Shown here: positions 10,641 to 22,139 of the stretch, piece by piece
Layout: each line of letters starts with the position of its first letter
Position numbering within the stretch: the stretch's first letter is position 1
Source: Ypsolopha sequella
Lineage: Eukaryota; Arthropoda; Insecta; Lepidoptera; Ypsolophidae
Assembly: GCA_934047225.1 (NCBI GenBank)
Contig: OW203988.1
Span: 6,544,229 to 6,608,228 of the forward strand
Direction: 5' to 3'
Length of the DNA: 64,000 nucleotides
The notes under the pieces: model-generated
Databases searched by the model: none
Told to the model about the DNA's origin: nothing
The model's input: only the letters and a program-made list of their open reading frames with translations
Translations under genes and position numbers: made by a program

Positions 10641-11334
10641 TAACTAATGCCTGACATAAAAAATACCTTTATAAAATTTGGAAATGTCGAAAATTAATAA
10701 TCAAATCGTAACAATGAAAACATTTAAAATCATGTATTCCTAATACTCATACACATATTACAATCAGTTCTTTAAGTAATATAATATCAAAAATAGAAAC
10801 TCTTACGGTAATTAAGTGTCTGTCAGTTTGTGTGTCCATGATTATGACTAAGGTGCAATAAAAAAGGTAAAAAATTTAGTTTTAGAAATGTGATGTTTTA
10901 ATGATAAGAACCGCAGCTGCGTACGTTCTTTTGTTTTGATGCATTATTGTCTAGCACGTTGTTATCTCGACTGTCGGTTTTAGTGACTTCGATAGCTTTT
11001 TAAGATATTTTAAATAAAAGTAAGTAAAGTAATAAAAAGGATGTAGATTCGGCTTTAGTTATTCCAAAAAGTGGCGACAACGGTGCTGGTATAAAAATTG
11101 TGTCACGCTATCCCCGGGGGCTTTTTAGACCACAACTTCTGAAATACGGCTTTACGGGTTTTCGAATTAACACACATTAACATAACTTAATCTAAGCGAA
11201 ATAGGGCATGCAATTATTCGCACATTTTTACTATCCGGATAGCCGGATACTTATGGTAAAAATTAAGGATAGTAATAAAAGCTCCGAAAACTAAATTAAA
11301 ACCGCCCAAAAAAACGGCCTACCGCAAACATCTT

Positions 11335-11560
11335 GAAAAAAAACCGGCCAAGTGCGAGTCAGACTCTAGTCAGAACCTAGGGTTCTGTATTGTGGATGAT
11401 AAATTTAGTTTTATCACATTTTTCGTGAATTTCTCAACCGCTTTATTATTTCTGTAATTCTTACGTAAACGCATATTACCATGATTTTTTCATATTTTTC
11501 GGTCTACCAGTTTTGGAGATAAGAGGGGGGACATACATTTTTTCATAGATTTTCAAGGAT
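11335..11560 (-). repeat. Dispersed repeat G, partial copy
   Basis: It starts AAAACCGGCCAAGTGCGAGT and runs into AGGGTTCTGTATTG, the edge of a family whose fuller copy is at 42990-43275. The piece TTTTTCATATTTTTCGGTCT recurs near 12245, so a second partial copy follows after H1. Confidence 0.6.
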
Positions 11561-11589
11561 TTCTCGAAATAGATGCAATTAAATATATT

Positions 11590-11840
11590 TGTAGATATAT
11601 TAATAATTTGCAATATTCCGCTAAACACTCTTACCATGCTATTCAAAATGCAGACTCAAGCACCGCCCGCCCTCCCGCATAAAACATGCACAAGCAAAGC
11701 AAGCAGTACGAGCACAAAATAAAGCAATCTTAAATAACAAGCAAGAAAACTTATCGACACGTGTTTCGCCTCTAAACGAGGCATCCTCGGGATGTGTAGT
11801 CCGCCCGAACGCTCGACAGCAAATGACGAGCTGCCGCCCG
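11590..11840. mobile_element. Element H, copy 1 (right end lost)
   Basis: Left terminus TGTAGATATATTAATAATTT followed by GCAATATTCC; the body has CGACACGTGTTTCGCCTCTA and GATGTGTAGTCCGCCCG. Closely related copies at 36366-36597 and 38930-39232; only the last keeps both termini. Confidence 0.7.
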
Positions 11841-12179
11841 GAGCTCACCTTTTATACACCGGCCTGGCTAGTTGTTTGGTGGGAATAAATGGATGACGAA
11901 AACATACGTAAAAGGGGAGTACTTATAAAATTTGTTTGTTCGTTGAGTTAATCAGAGTTATTCTTGTTTTTCAATATCTCTAACTGTTCTAGCACACACA
12001 TTCTTAAACCTTTCTTACAAATATGTTTTATATCAAATGAATGATTGTTAGGCAAACTATAAAATTTATTGAAATTAAATATAGCCAAACTATATATTAT
12101 TACAATAAGCTTTTTAATACCTACAACATGATACCCATATTGTATTTTTATAAATATTTTTTTAAATTTATTTGACTTT

Positions 12180-12590
12180 TTTATATTTTTAAATCACTAT
12201 AGTTTTCCCGGTTACTGGTCAGTTATGATCTATTATGGACATTTTTGTCATATTTTTCGGTCTGCCAGTTTCGGACATACACACACACACACACATACAC
12301 ATATATTTCACAAAACCAGTGCCAGTAAATATAGTAAAAGTATATATTTTTACAATCACCTTTTTGGTATCTACAGTTTGATACCCATATTGTATTTTTA
12401 GGATATTTTTTATTTTTCTCACTTTTGTTTTGAAAATATTTTAAACAATTTCAAATTTTTCACATTTTTTTTACAATGTATTATGTAGGCAAATTAATTC
12501 TATTTTTGTGCGAAATTTCATGTCTTTATCTTTACGGTGCTAAAGTTATGATGCTGTGAAATACGGACGGACGTAGATTAGACTTTATTT
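12180..12590 (-). repeat. Second partial repeat G copy with an (AC)n microsatellite
   Basis: CATATTTTTCGGTCTGCCAG at about 12251 and TTTCATGTCTTTATCTTTAC at about 12517 belong to repeat G. An AC dinucleotide run lies at about 12278-12302 inside it. Confidence 0.5.
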
Positions 12591-13447
12591 TATCGAAACA
12601 GGGATTTCTTAAAATATTCAAAAAATATTTTATCCATAATAATATATTATTAAATGATAAGTGCAATATTCAAGTAGAGCAACTTTCATGATACAGTTCA
12701 CCTCTCCATAAGAATCTACGCGAGGGAAAGGGAGCAACCGTGCGAGCGGGAGGTAAAATGACGTCGAGCTACACAACACACGTCTGAACGCTGCGATGTC
12801 CCAGCGAATCTGAGGGAAATATCGACGCGTTTTGTGTTTTTAACTCTCGATAAGTTTCGATTTGATAAATTTTCTTAAAATAATTTTTTAAATACCGTTT
12901 TTTGTTATTTCACTTATTAATAGTTCTATTCTACGTGTTTTAAATTTGACTACGCTAAATGATAGTTTTCTAGTAGAAAAAAAATATTTTATCAGTGGTT
13001 GAATTCATAAAATCACAACTACTTAAAGCACTCGAAATAAGAAAACTAAAGTATTATCCAACAAAGTAACCAGGTAAGATTATTGTTGAAGATATGGGAA
13101 TAAATGTTACCTGAATAAATTTCTTGTTTTTGTCATAATTTTTACGTGACGTGTGCATGAATGAGACTCTCAACGTGTAGAACATAAATAAAGGTATGTT
13201 TAAAGCCTAAAAAAACTATTAAAAGTAGCATTAAAGTAAATGAAAAAATAAGTTTTGAAATCTTCAAATTCCACACTATAAATTAACGTAAAATGTATTT
13301 TATTTATTGCTTTCTTACTAACTAAAATAAAATCTTTCTTTTCTGATAATTCTGCAAGAATACTGATTTTTAGGGGACTGGAGCCTTAACACTTTGTATA
13401 GTTAGTGTATGTACAGACGCCTGCAATTCAAGCTCCCAATTCGTCAA
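12591..13447. other. No recognisable gene
   Basis: AT-rich intronic sequence. A short GC-richer patch (12715-12800) has no open frame of note. Confidence 0.45.
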
Positions 13448-13761
13448 CCATTTTAACGGCCCTGTCGTTGCAATAAGAACTGCCAATCCCTGTCGTGCGG
13501 TGACATACCGTACATGCACTTTTTTTGTAATAAAATGATATTATTTTTATGTCTTTCATTCTACTCGCACGTAGAACAAAAATTATTTTATTCCAAAATA
13601 AAGACGTTACAATACTTAATTAAAGCTTACATGACTCGATTTATAGATATGATATGTATGGGCGAAGAGAAACAGTAAAAGATGTATTAGGATCGTAGCA
13701 GATAAAGATCTGTGGGTCTTTGTCTACTGAGAAAGTATGAGTATATGGTTTTAAGTGTTAA

Positions 13762-14228
13762 GGGGCAGGTAGCCGCCAACGACTTTGAGTCGACCTGTGT
13801 CGGTACGAATAACGACAGAAACTATTGAAATAACGTTCATAACAGCGCGCACTGCATTACGACGTCGCTGGGTGTCCAGATAGCGCAAAATAGGAGAAAC
13901 GAATACTTTCACATGGACGCGATGAACGGAAAAAAAACATGAATAATTTTCCTGACAATACTTTCCTTGTATTTTAGTGCAAGTACCATACAAATCACAT
14001 AAGTGGTTTCAAGGAAATAACCAATTTTACTTAATTTTAGTCTAAAAACAGCTTGACTTTGAACAATATTTTCATGCTGTTTCTTATACGCGAGAATAAT
14101 TTCCTAAAATAAAGATGTTTTTTCTAGTTTAACTAGCAATACATTTTGTTTCATAATTTTTATACTAACCGTGTAAGGGAAAAAAAGTCATCAATAGAGT
14201 AATTTTTGGACGACTGGAAAGAGACGCT
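13762..14228. mobile_element. TTAA-flanked MITE, element Y copy 3
   Basis: 467 bp between TTAA at 13758-13761 and 14229-14232, beginning GGGGCAGGTAGCCGCC and collinear with Y2, including GCGCACTGCATTACGACG and CCTTGTATTTTAGTGCAAG. The end is GAAAGAGACGCT, diverged from Y2's AAGAGGCGCC. Confidence 0.72.
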
Positions 14229-14577
14229 TTAAGGCGATAACGTTCGGTAACGTCTTTCATTCGCGAACATAACATCATAAACGTCTTCTTGATTATCTCT
14301 CGTAGTATTTCCGAAAATTCTGGTAATTTACAGGATATTTTTTCAAACCCCATTCCTACTCGTATTATAAAATAAGTAATAATTTGATTCAAAAACGATT
14401 TTCTGATGAAAGCAAATTAACTAATCAATAATTATATACGTAAACCATGCGTGCGTAACTCAAAGAGACATATCTTCGAGGTAATTTTTCTTATCGTGGT
14501 AATTTTCCGGGGAAAACACGTCGTGTCGTCGCCGGAAACGAATGGTGATCACACGAATTCTATTGAAGCTTTGTCAT

Positions 14578-15240
14578 TTTTAACCGACTTCAAAAAGGAG
14601 GCGGTTCTCAATTCGACTGTATGTTTTTTTTTTTTTTGGCGTTGTTACTCCATAACGCCGTCATTTATGAACCGATTTGAACAATTCTTTTTTTGTTTGA
14701 AAGAGTGTACTTCCAGGTAGGTCCCATTTTGGGTTTGGTCATGATCTGATGAAGGTATTCAGAGATAGGCACTGGAACTCCTCAGAAAATGATAGCATAC
14801 CTCTCGAAATTGAGGTAATCGCTTTGTACCTGGGTGCTGATTACAAGGTATTACTTGAAAATCATCATTCTTCCACCTGACCTTCGATCCTGGCTTCATC
14901 ACCATATTCACCATAGAACTCCTCAACGGATCAGAGCACATAACTCGAGATTGCGGCAATCACTGCGTTAGGGTGCTAATTCAAGGGTATTACTTGGAGA
15001 TTACCAGAATACCCACCTGGCCTTCGATCCTGGCTTCATCACCATAGAACTCCTCAACGGATGACAGCACATAACTTTGGATTGCGGCAATCAGTTTGTG
15101 TTATGGTGCTCATTGCAGGGCATTGCTTGAAAATTGCCAGTGTACCCACCTGACCTTCAATCTTGGCTTCATCACCATAGAACTCTTTAACGAATGGCAG
15201 CACATAACTCGAGATTGATAGCAGGAAGCTACTCAAACAT
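14578..15240. repeat. ACCGACTTC-family repeat with a minisatellite
   Basis: It opens with AACCGACTTCAAAAAGGAGG, a motif repeated widely in lepidopteran DNA. From about 14755 to 15225 there is a tandem array of roughly 133-140-bp units; the phrase CACCTGACCTTCGATCCTGG recurs near 14874, 15014 and 15147, followed each time by CTTCATCACCAT and ACTC(C/T)T(C/T)AACG. Short frames in the array are by-products of the repetition. Confidence 0.7.
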
Positions 15241-15340
15241 AGCTACTTATACTCACTTGAACTTCGTTTCATATTAAAACCACGTTTGCAAGAACTACCC
15301 ATATTTCACAATTTAACCCAGCAACACTAAAAAATGTGAA

Positions 15341-15700
15341 ATAAAATAAACTTTTAACAAAAAAATAGCAACCGACTTCAATAGTTACAGCAGTCATTCA
15401 CTAAAAAGTTAATAATAATTCTATAAAGACTGATGGTACCGAAGCAACACTTTTGCCGACTTCTTTCTTCCTGAAACATTATGTTATCTAGAAGTCGGCG
15501 TATTTCCTACGATATAGCAACATAAAAACCAATATAAGAACGCCGACTTCTAGATAACATAACGTTTCAGGAAGAAAGAAGTCGGCAAAAGTGTTGCTTC
15601 GGTACCATCAGTCTTTATAGAATTATTATTAACTTTTTAGTGAATGACTGCTGTAACTATTGAAGTCGGTTGCTATTTTTTTGTTAAAAGTTTATTTTAT
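15341..15700. repeat. Near-perfect palindrome, 160-bp arms, 40-bp spacer
   Basis: The arm 15341-15500 is the reverse complement of 15541-15700; I see one mismatch (CATTATG against CGTTATG). The spacer is 15501-15540. Each arm contains several copies of GAAGTCGG or its complement. A transcript across it would form a long double-stranded hairpin. It adjoins the ACCGACTTC-family repeat and may be two inverted copies of that family's end. Confidence 0.92.
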
Positions 15701-16316
15701 GTAATGTAATGTCAGCCGGTTTATTGTACAGTGTCGTCATCAACAACCATAACATCATTGTGAACATGATACTACAAGTTTTTTTTTTTTTTTCACTTTT
15801 TGTTCACCATTGCAATCTGTAGATTATTATTGGTCTGAGAGATTATTATGCATAAGCAACTCTTCTGTCATCCACAAGGATATAGGTTGTGTGATTAATG
15901 CAGAGTGAGATTGAGCGTTTTTCTCGTTGTTTTTTTTTCTTAGTTCTTACCTTTCCTCCAGATGGCGCTGTCCATGTCACCATAGATAAAATTTGTTTCG
16001 TAGCAATCAATGTCAAAGTGGTTTTTCGTTTGCCCTTTAGGAATCTTATTTAACACTAAATTTGACATAAGGAAAAACGCTCATTAGCCCGAAGATGACA
16101 AATAAATGAAACTAGTCGCAATTATCAAGTAAATAAAATAGTGGAACTCGTACAAGAAGACTTTTATTAGTGTTAGAATGAAGTTCCATCAAGGAGTCAC
16201 ACCTTCACACAGTATAAATTATCAGAGTGAGATCCACCGACCCCCATCCTCCTGGCTTCTCTTCCTGGTGTATATTTGCGTAATAGGTCTGTACTAACTA
16301 TGTATATAGCGGTATA
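15701..16316. other. No recognisable gene
   Basis: Intronic sequence with poly-T runs (15780, 15930); no family recognised. Confidence 0.45.
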
Positions 16317-16714
16317 AAATATTTTTCAATGCAAGTGCTCGCAAAGGCTTACTTTTTATGCATCAAAACCGAACAGAAAGTCGATTATTTTGCCCTAGGG
16401 CTTTATTATATATTTTTTTTTAATTTGTTTACAATGGTTGGCTACCCTGCAGCCTTTCCTGTATACCATAGACGTTATACTTTTTTTTCCACTGTTTAAC
16501 GGCTCTGGATACAGTCCTTTTGAGCCAATTATAATTTAAAGTTCACAAGATTATATTAGTTTTCATTTCCTCACACTATGCATTGAAAAACGTAGTATGA
16601 TACACGGGCGTCAGAGCAATAAATTATTCGGTTACGTTTAAAACACTCGCTACGCTCGTGTTTTAAATCGTCCTCGTGATTTATTCCTTTGCGCCCTTGT
16701 AGCATAAACTACTA
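16317..16714 (+). repeat. Dispersed repeat R, copy 1
   Basis: About 400 bp repeated at 43704-44056 and 53229-53627, including AAAGTCGATTATTTTGCCCT, CACTGTTTAACGGCTCTGGA and ACACTCGCTACGCTCGTGTT. All three copies have the same orientation and end GTAGCATAAACTACTATT. No open frame and no obvious terminal inverted repeat. Confidence 0.8.
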
Positions 16715-17519
16715 TTATATATCATTAAACATAACACACTCCAATGTGTGTATGCCACCGGCAAAGTATGTAATTCAGCATTGGATCAAATCTACACAAT
16801 AGTGTGTATCACTCGGGTCCAAGTTATATTTTGTTCTCGGACGGCGTATATTGCGACATTCCACGCTACCCTCAGGATTCTACTTTAGAATCCTTCGCTT
16901 CATTCTGAATTCAAAATAACGCCCTCGACGACCAAAATATTACTCTTGGGCCCCTTGTAACAAAAACTTCGATCATACACATATGATCGAAGAACAAAAA
17001 TAACTATTATATGTAAGTAGTACTCTACCTAGATAGCGTAGCGACACACCATATACTTCGGGTGTTAGGAAAATTTATTAACGATATTTTGGGGGTGACA
17101 AAAAATGTCTATAGTGTACGACAGACCAACGTGATGAAATTGACTCAGCACTAGCGAAGCGGCGGCGGGGTGGGGAGGGGCACTCCACGCGTTTATCAAG
17201 ATATTTTTAGGACATAGAGAAAAGGGCATAACATCTTTTTATTCTATTTTTTGAAATAAGCATCATGTATACGCCAACTTGGAACAAATCTACACCTGTA
17301 TATTCGGCTTTAGTTCATGTCATGATACAAGTGGGAGAGTGAGTATGACCGTCTCGGTCTGTTTCCGGCCTGCGCCGGATTCACGTCACAGAACACCGAG
17401 TGCTAAGAACGTCATCCGCATGCGCTGACTAGAGCATCCACTTCGTTGCTCCATAAAACAACTTTGAATAAGCAAGGAAGTTTTTATACTAAGGTCATAG
17501 AGAACTTTTTTTGCACTCC
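16715..17519. other. No recognisable gene
   Basis: Contains a small perfect stem CTTCGATCAT / ATGATCGAAG around 16967-16992 and a G-rich patch near 17165; otherwise nothing identified. Confidence 0.45.
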
Positions 17520-17717
17520 AAACAGATGTTAGAGCTGATGCCGGGCTCGACTGTGGAGGTACCACCATCTTACTTGGAGAGCCCCTCGAAGTAATTCGGG
17601 GGAGAGTAAGAGGACAGCTCACAGGCAAAAAACCAGGAGGCCCACCATGCCTGGGACCGATGGATGGCGGTATATCCATCCCTAATAGCCGGGCCTTATA
17701 TGGAACAGACTGGTGAC

Positions 17718-17930
17718 TTTCTCCAAGAAAGGTTCTCGAGTGGAGACCATTAACCGGCAGACGCAGTGTAGGACGCCCACCAGCTCGCTGGACTGACGAT
17801 CTAAAAAAGATTGCCGGTAGTGGCTGGATGAGGATGGCCGAGGATAGAAAAATGTGGCGTGCCCTTGGAGAGGCCTATGTCCAGCAGTGGACCGATATTG
17901 GCTGATGGGTTGGATTGGATTGGTGACGGG
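17718..17930 (+). mobile_element. 5'-truncated RTE-type LINE insertion
   Basis: 213 bp inserted into repeat A, with the 7-bp target duplication TGGTGAC at 17711-17717 and 17931-17937. It ends in (TTGGA)n short repeats after the stop codon, a habit of RTE-clade LINEs. Only the last 57 codons of the reverse-transcriptase protein are present. Confidence 0.82.
17732..17905 (+). pseudogene. RTE reverse-transcriptase C-terminal fragment
   Basis: 57 codons in frame to TGA (17903-17905). The peptide contains GRRSVGRPPARWTDDLKKIA and ends EAYVQQWTDIG. The GRPxxRWxDDL motif and the xAYVQQW tail mark the extreme C-terminus of lepidopteran RTE-like endonuclease/reverse-transcriptase proteins. The catalytic domains are absent through 5' truncation, and no stop or frameshift is seen in what remains. 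Confidence 0.8.
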
Positions 17931-18451
17931 CAGCGGCGTCACTGGTGCGAGGGTTCCGGCACCGCGTTCACTAACCCGCCTGACCAGCGTGTGTGAGTAT
18001 GGGCAATTCTTCCAGGGTGATCGCCGGGAGTGGCAAAGTCCTGGTAAGGCTTATGTCCAGCAGTGGAAGAACTAGGCTGATAGATGGATGGACACTCCAA
18101 ATACTTGGCGAATGAGAACTAGGCTAGGAAAAGTGTAAGACTTCGACCGTTATGAAACTTTTGCTACAGTATAGTATGTGTGTTAACAAGCGTATGTCTA
18201 TATGTGCGCGTGCGCGTCAGTAGCGACTTCGTTCCTACTGGGTATCCCACGACTCGACACATCTCGTTCAGTTCGAATTTAGTACTCTCGTAAAGGTTAA
18301 TATACATTTTTATTAACTACTTACCAAGCCTCTGGTATAATATAAAGACTGTATCAATCGGTCACGTTATATTCACATATATGTGCCATTCTAACCGTAT
18401 AAAAACATCCTAATCTTCCAAGACTTCTAACACCACAAAAGGAAATAGCTA

Positions 18452-18605
18452 ATGGTGTCGATTCGGCGCAACATGACAGGACTAACCTTATTTTGAGCGT
18501 TCTGGCTTTGTCTTTTCGATACAGAAAGAAAAAGACAGAACGCTCAAATTAAGTTTAGTCCTGTCAAATAAGTTAAGTCGTGTTGCACCGAATCGACACA
18601 AATAT
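18452..18605. mobile_element. Hairpin MITE P, copy 2
   Basis: Same hairpin family as 8692-8856. It begins ATGGTGTCGATTCGGCGC after TA (18450-18451) and ends ACCGAATCGACAC, with the last bases eroded. Confidence 0.75.
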
Positions 18606-18825
18606 ATCTCTTTACATAAATAGTTTATCAAAGTCTACGCAGCCATACAAAACCAGCCTCAATCTGTATGAGTCACTTGTATAGCCGTGACCCTGGCCCT
18701 GGTCTCGTCGACTACTGGTAGTGGAACTGACGTCACAAACTCACAATATTTAACATACAGTCATAGGATAATACGATTTGGTTGAATTTAAAATAATATT
18801 TGCTTAGCCTCCTGATGTTTGGAAT

Positions 18826-19015
18826 ATCTTGCTAAACGGTGAAGGAAAACATCATGAGGAAACCTGCATGCTCTAAATGCGTGTATTTGTACCCGAAGTC
18901 GGTGAAATAAGCGTCGAACGCGGGTGTACCGAGTACCGACTTGCATTTCACAGTCCACAGTTGGAAAGACATCTGACAGCCCTTCGGAGATGTATGTCGT
19001 GACAATGAAAAATTC
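18826..19015 (+). repeat. SINE S, partial copy
   Basis: GGTGAAGGAAAACATCATGA and GGAAACCTGCATGC are shared with 42148-42445, followed by GCGGGTGTACCGAGTACCGA and CATTTCACAGTCCACAG. The tRNA head is missing. Confidence 0.65.
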
Positions 19016-19153
19016 CATGTCTATGGTCGTGCCGATGATTGTAATTTATAAGCTAAGAACCAGGGTTCGATAAAATCGGATTTGTACAATATAAAATAAA
19101 AAAATCGGATTTTTTGATATATCAAAATTTTGATATAATACTGGGTTTTAACA

Positions 19154-19379
19154 GATGAAGTTATTAAAGCCGGAAACTGGTTATAGTACTCGTCCATACG
19201 AACAACTTTTACTATGGAGCCAACACTCGACGCAAAAAAAAATCAGTTACCTACCTAACCAAACTGTATGAGACAACTGTTTTTTCTTTTTTCTCGGTTT
19301 CTCAATTTATTTTTCACGAATAGTACCTAGTTCGTTTGAACGAGTGCTATTGCCAGTTTCCGGCTTCTGCAACTTCATC
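19154..19379. mobile_element. MITE Q
   Basis: 226 bp with ends GATGAAGTTATTAAAGCCGG and, reversed, GATGAAGTTGCAGAAGCCGG, both continuing GGAAACTGG. A half copy lies at 9530-9582. Non-coding. Confidence 0.62.
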
Positions 19380-20040
19380 TTAACTCCCTGTATATATATT
19401 TTTTTTCTTTTAGTTGATTTCTTGATTTCAATGCACTTACTTATATGGTCATTCACCTGGAATTTACCTGGAAAAATTTAATGAGTGTGCCTGAAGACCC
19501 CACTCTTACACGTATGTCTCCACTTTTACATGTACTTGTATAGCAAATGTTTATACAATATGCTATACTAATACAATATACTATACTAATCAAAGAACGA
19601 TACAAAACAAAACAAAAACAAAAACATCATAAAAATTTAAATTTTAACAATACGGATAAGTACTTTAAATTTTAATTTGTATTTTCTCTTAACTCATAAA
19701 TATTAAATATCATCATGTGTGTTTGTGTGTAAAAGGATTAAAACGGCTTCTTCAGGAATCTGAAATATTATTCCGACTTTTCTTTACATAATGATACGGA
19801 ATGTTCTTGTTGGAAAGTTTTTCATTGTCGCCTAATGCCGGCACAAATTTTATAGACATTCCTTGAAAAGATATCGTTGAAAAAAATTTCGTTGCTATAC
19901 TTTTTAGGTTTCCGTACTTCAACACGGAAAACGGGACACTAAACGGGACTCGGCGGTACTCCTTACATCTATGGGCCTTTATCTAACGAATGACTTGATT
20001 TATCAAGTTGATATATTAATATCAAATACTAACTATAATA
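19380..20040. other. No recognisable gene
   Basis: AT-rich; contains an AAAACAAAAC simple run near 19600 and nothing else identified. Confidence 0.45.
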
Positions 20041-20412
20041 CCGTGGAAGCATGGGAGGCCGCTCGTGTGGGATGCAACCTGCGTGGATACGCTGGCGCCC
20101 TCTCATGTTTCCCAAAGCAGTAGGGCTGCTGGTTCGGCGGCGGCCGCTGCTGAGCTCTCCAAGAGGCGTACATATGTGGCAATAGGTTCAAGCTAGATGT
20201 TTGCGCCTTTTGGGGTCGAGACAATGGGGACATGGGGTCCGGAGGCGCGTCAGCTTGCCACGGACCTCTCTGTAAAGCTTACTAGCGGCGACCGGCGAGC
20301 TGGCTCTTATCTAGGCCAGCGTATAAGTCTTGCCATACAGAGAGGTAATGTGGCAAGTATTTTGGGCACTCTCCCGCAGGACAGTGATCTAGAGGCAATT
20401 TTCTTTTTATAA
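20041..20412 (+). pseudogene. Non-LTR retrotransposon protein, C-terminal fragment
   Basis: Translation from 20041 gives PWKHGRPLVWDATCVDTLAP and continues to a TAG at 20194-20196; it then reads on in the same frame as MFAPFGVETMGTWGPEARQL, through LGQRISLAIQRGNVASILGT to the stop at 20410-20412. The pattern PWxxGRxLVWDxTCxDTxAPS plus QRGNxxSILG is a conserved C-terminal module of some invertebrate retrotransposon proteins; I cannot name the clade safely. The in-frame TAG and the absence of reverse transcriptase upstream show a 5'-truncated, inactive copy. An AT-rich 3' UTR follows to about 20640. Confidence 0.65.
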
Positions 20413-20655
20413 TTATTTTTTTAGGATTATTTTTGTTCTGTTATTTTAAGATGTACATACTATTTACTTAATAATTAAACTGTCTAGTTTTATATCTCCA
20501 ATATTATAATTTAGATTAAGTTTAGTTTTTAAATTTTTTTTATTTATTTGAAACAAGAAAATTAACTAAAGACTTAAATGAAGTAACTATGTAAACAATA
20601 AACATATTTAATTATGTTAATAAATATATACTATAATACTAAAATAATATGTAGG

Positions 20656-20998
20656 ACATGTAGGTGGTAGAGCTGATTCCGAGCTCGACTGTGGTGGTAC
20701 CACCATCTTACTCGCAACCCCTCCCAAGTTATTCAGGGGAGAGTAAGAGGACAGATCTCAGGCACAACCAGGTGGCTCACCATGCCTGGGACCGATTGAT
20801 GGAGGTATATCCATCCCCAATTGCCAGCCTTTTAAAAAACTGACGCGGTTTCGGCCTTCGGCACCGCGCTCACCCACCCACCTGCAAAGAGTGTAAGTAT
20901 GGGCATTTCTTTCAGGAGGACCGCCACCTGTGGCAAAACCTTGGAAGGGCCTGTGTCCAGCAGAGGACGAAGACAGGCTGGTTGGTAGATGGATGGAT
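20656..20998 (+). repeat. Repeat A, copy 3
   Basis: GAGCTCGACTGTGGTGGTAC and GGGAGAGTAAGAGGACAG match copy 2. It ends GTGTCCAGCAGAGGACGAAG with a GATGGATGGATGG tail, again RTE-like. An internal stretch (20820-20870) is diverged. Confidence 0.72.
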
Positions 20999-21619
20999 GG
21001 ACTAAAATAAAATACTAAAGTTACTTCGTACAAAAATTTTGTTTCCAGTTTCACGCAGTAAAAAGATACGGCCTTCCTTAGCGTTTTTTCATACAAAAAA
21101 TCTCAGTTATTGACTGATCATCTAAACCTATATGGTACACCGAGAAAAAATTCTGGTTCCGTTAACCTGAATATAGTTAATTTAAACAGAAAAAATTGTA
21201 CTATATGTGACGTCTATATTTATTGTTCAGTTTACTTGAACAATCTAATGTATAATACGAGTATAACATAATTCTGTTTTTGTTTACAAGGTTTTTTTTT
21301 AAACGATCTGGTAGTATTGTAAAAATATTTTTTCTCCGTGTACTTCCCGGTAACATACAATCCTAAAATCTAGCACGAAGGAAGGTCTTCTGGCGCAAGT
21401 AAATGAATAAATCCAACCATCGTTAATTTACAATTCTATGTGGAAAATTACTTGCCAACCTAATTTTGCATTTTTGTTTTATTTATTTTGTACCTGAATA
21501 ATAATAGGTATAATTTGTTCAGTCTACTAGCTTATTTAAATTTAACGTTACGGAACCTTCACGACACGACTCCTACTCGCACTTGTCCAGTTTTTTTTTT
21601 TGTAGAAATAATTGTCTTA
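20999..21619. other. No recognisable gene
   Basis: AT-rich, no family recognised. The minus-strand frame at 20758-21096 is antisense to repeat A and is not a gene. Confidence 0.45.
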
Positions 21620-21627
21620 TTCTAAAC

Positions 21628-21864
21628 CAGCCCCCCTATTCTGTATCTTTAGTTGCCAACTGCACGAGGTGCCTATCATCAAAAACATAGCTAAAAACTG
21701 AAATTTCAAAATTGCCTTTAGTGGGTATTGAACTATTAACAATCTGTGTCGTCACTTCAAGTGCGAAAATATCCTTAGGACATCGGAATTCGATAGTATA
21801 TCTATGTTTTTGATGATAGACACCCGGTCCAGAAGGCAACTAGAGATACACAATAGGCCCGCTG
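21628..21864. mobile_element. hAT-type hairpin MITE inside the composite
   Basis: The arms of about 65 bp run from CTATTCTGTATCTTTAGTTG on the left to the complement of CAACTAGAGATACACAATAG on the right, with ATCATCAAAAACATAG facing CTATGTTTTTGATGAT further in. The termini CAGCC... and ...GCTG fit the hAT CAG rule. Confidence 0.7.
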
Positions 21865-22018
21865 GGGTCTCCAAACTTTTTTGCCTATGGGCCACACTGA
21901 TTTCTCCACTAAGTCCCGAGGGCCAAGATTATAATCATGGGCTCATGATTCCAAAATATTGCAGTTTTGACGCGCAAATTTTCGTATTTGGAACTAGCCG
22001 GTCAGTGAGATATAAACC

Positions 22019-22139
22019 GTGCGGTCCGAAATAGAATTACATCGATAAAAGCTATGAATGAATTAAAGTGTGAGCGATGACTGGTCCGTAATTTGTGAGC
22101 TAGCAAACGATGTAAAAGATAGCTTATGATTCGGACCGC
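22019..22139. mobile_element. MITE K, copy 1
   Basis: GTGCGGTCCGAAATAGAATT begins it and TGATTCGGACCGCA ends it. A 90-bp relative is at 37732-37821, and a third inverted end (TTCTATTTTGGAACGCAGGG) lies at about 22573-22592. Confidence 0.6.

Larger units (their letters stand above)
17520..18090 (+). repeat. Repeat A, copy 2, interrupted by an RTE insertion
   Basis: The halves 17520-17717 and 17938-18090 together match repeat A copies at 7924-8263 (reversed) and 20656-20998. The end reads CTTATGTCCAGCAGTGGAAG then TAGATGGATGGA. The RTE insertion at 17718-17930 is flanked by TGGTGAC on both sides. Confidence 0.8.

Noticed and set aside
10053..13395. Possible 3.3-kb TTAA element with ends TTAAGGCCCCAGAC and TTAAGGCTCCAGTC
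   Set aside because: The end similarity is short and patchy, and the interior consists of unrelated repeats; not enough to call.
16967..16992. Perfect 10-bp stem CTTCGATCAT / ATGATCGAAG
   Set aside because: Short palindromes of this size are expected by chance in 64 kb, and no terminator or RNA context exists.
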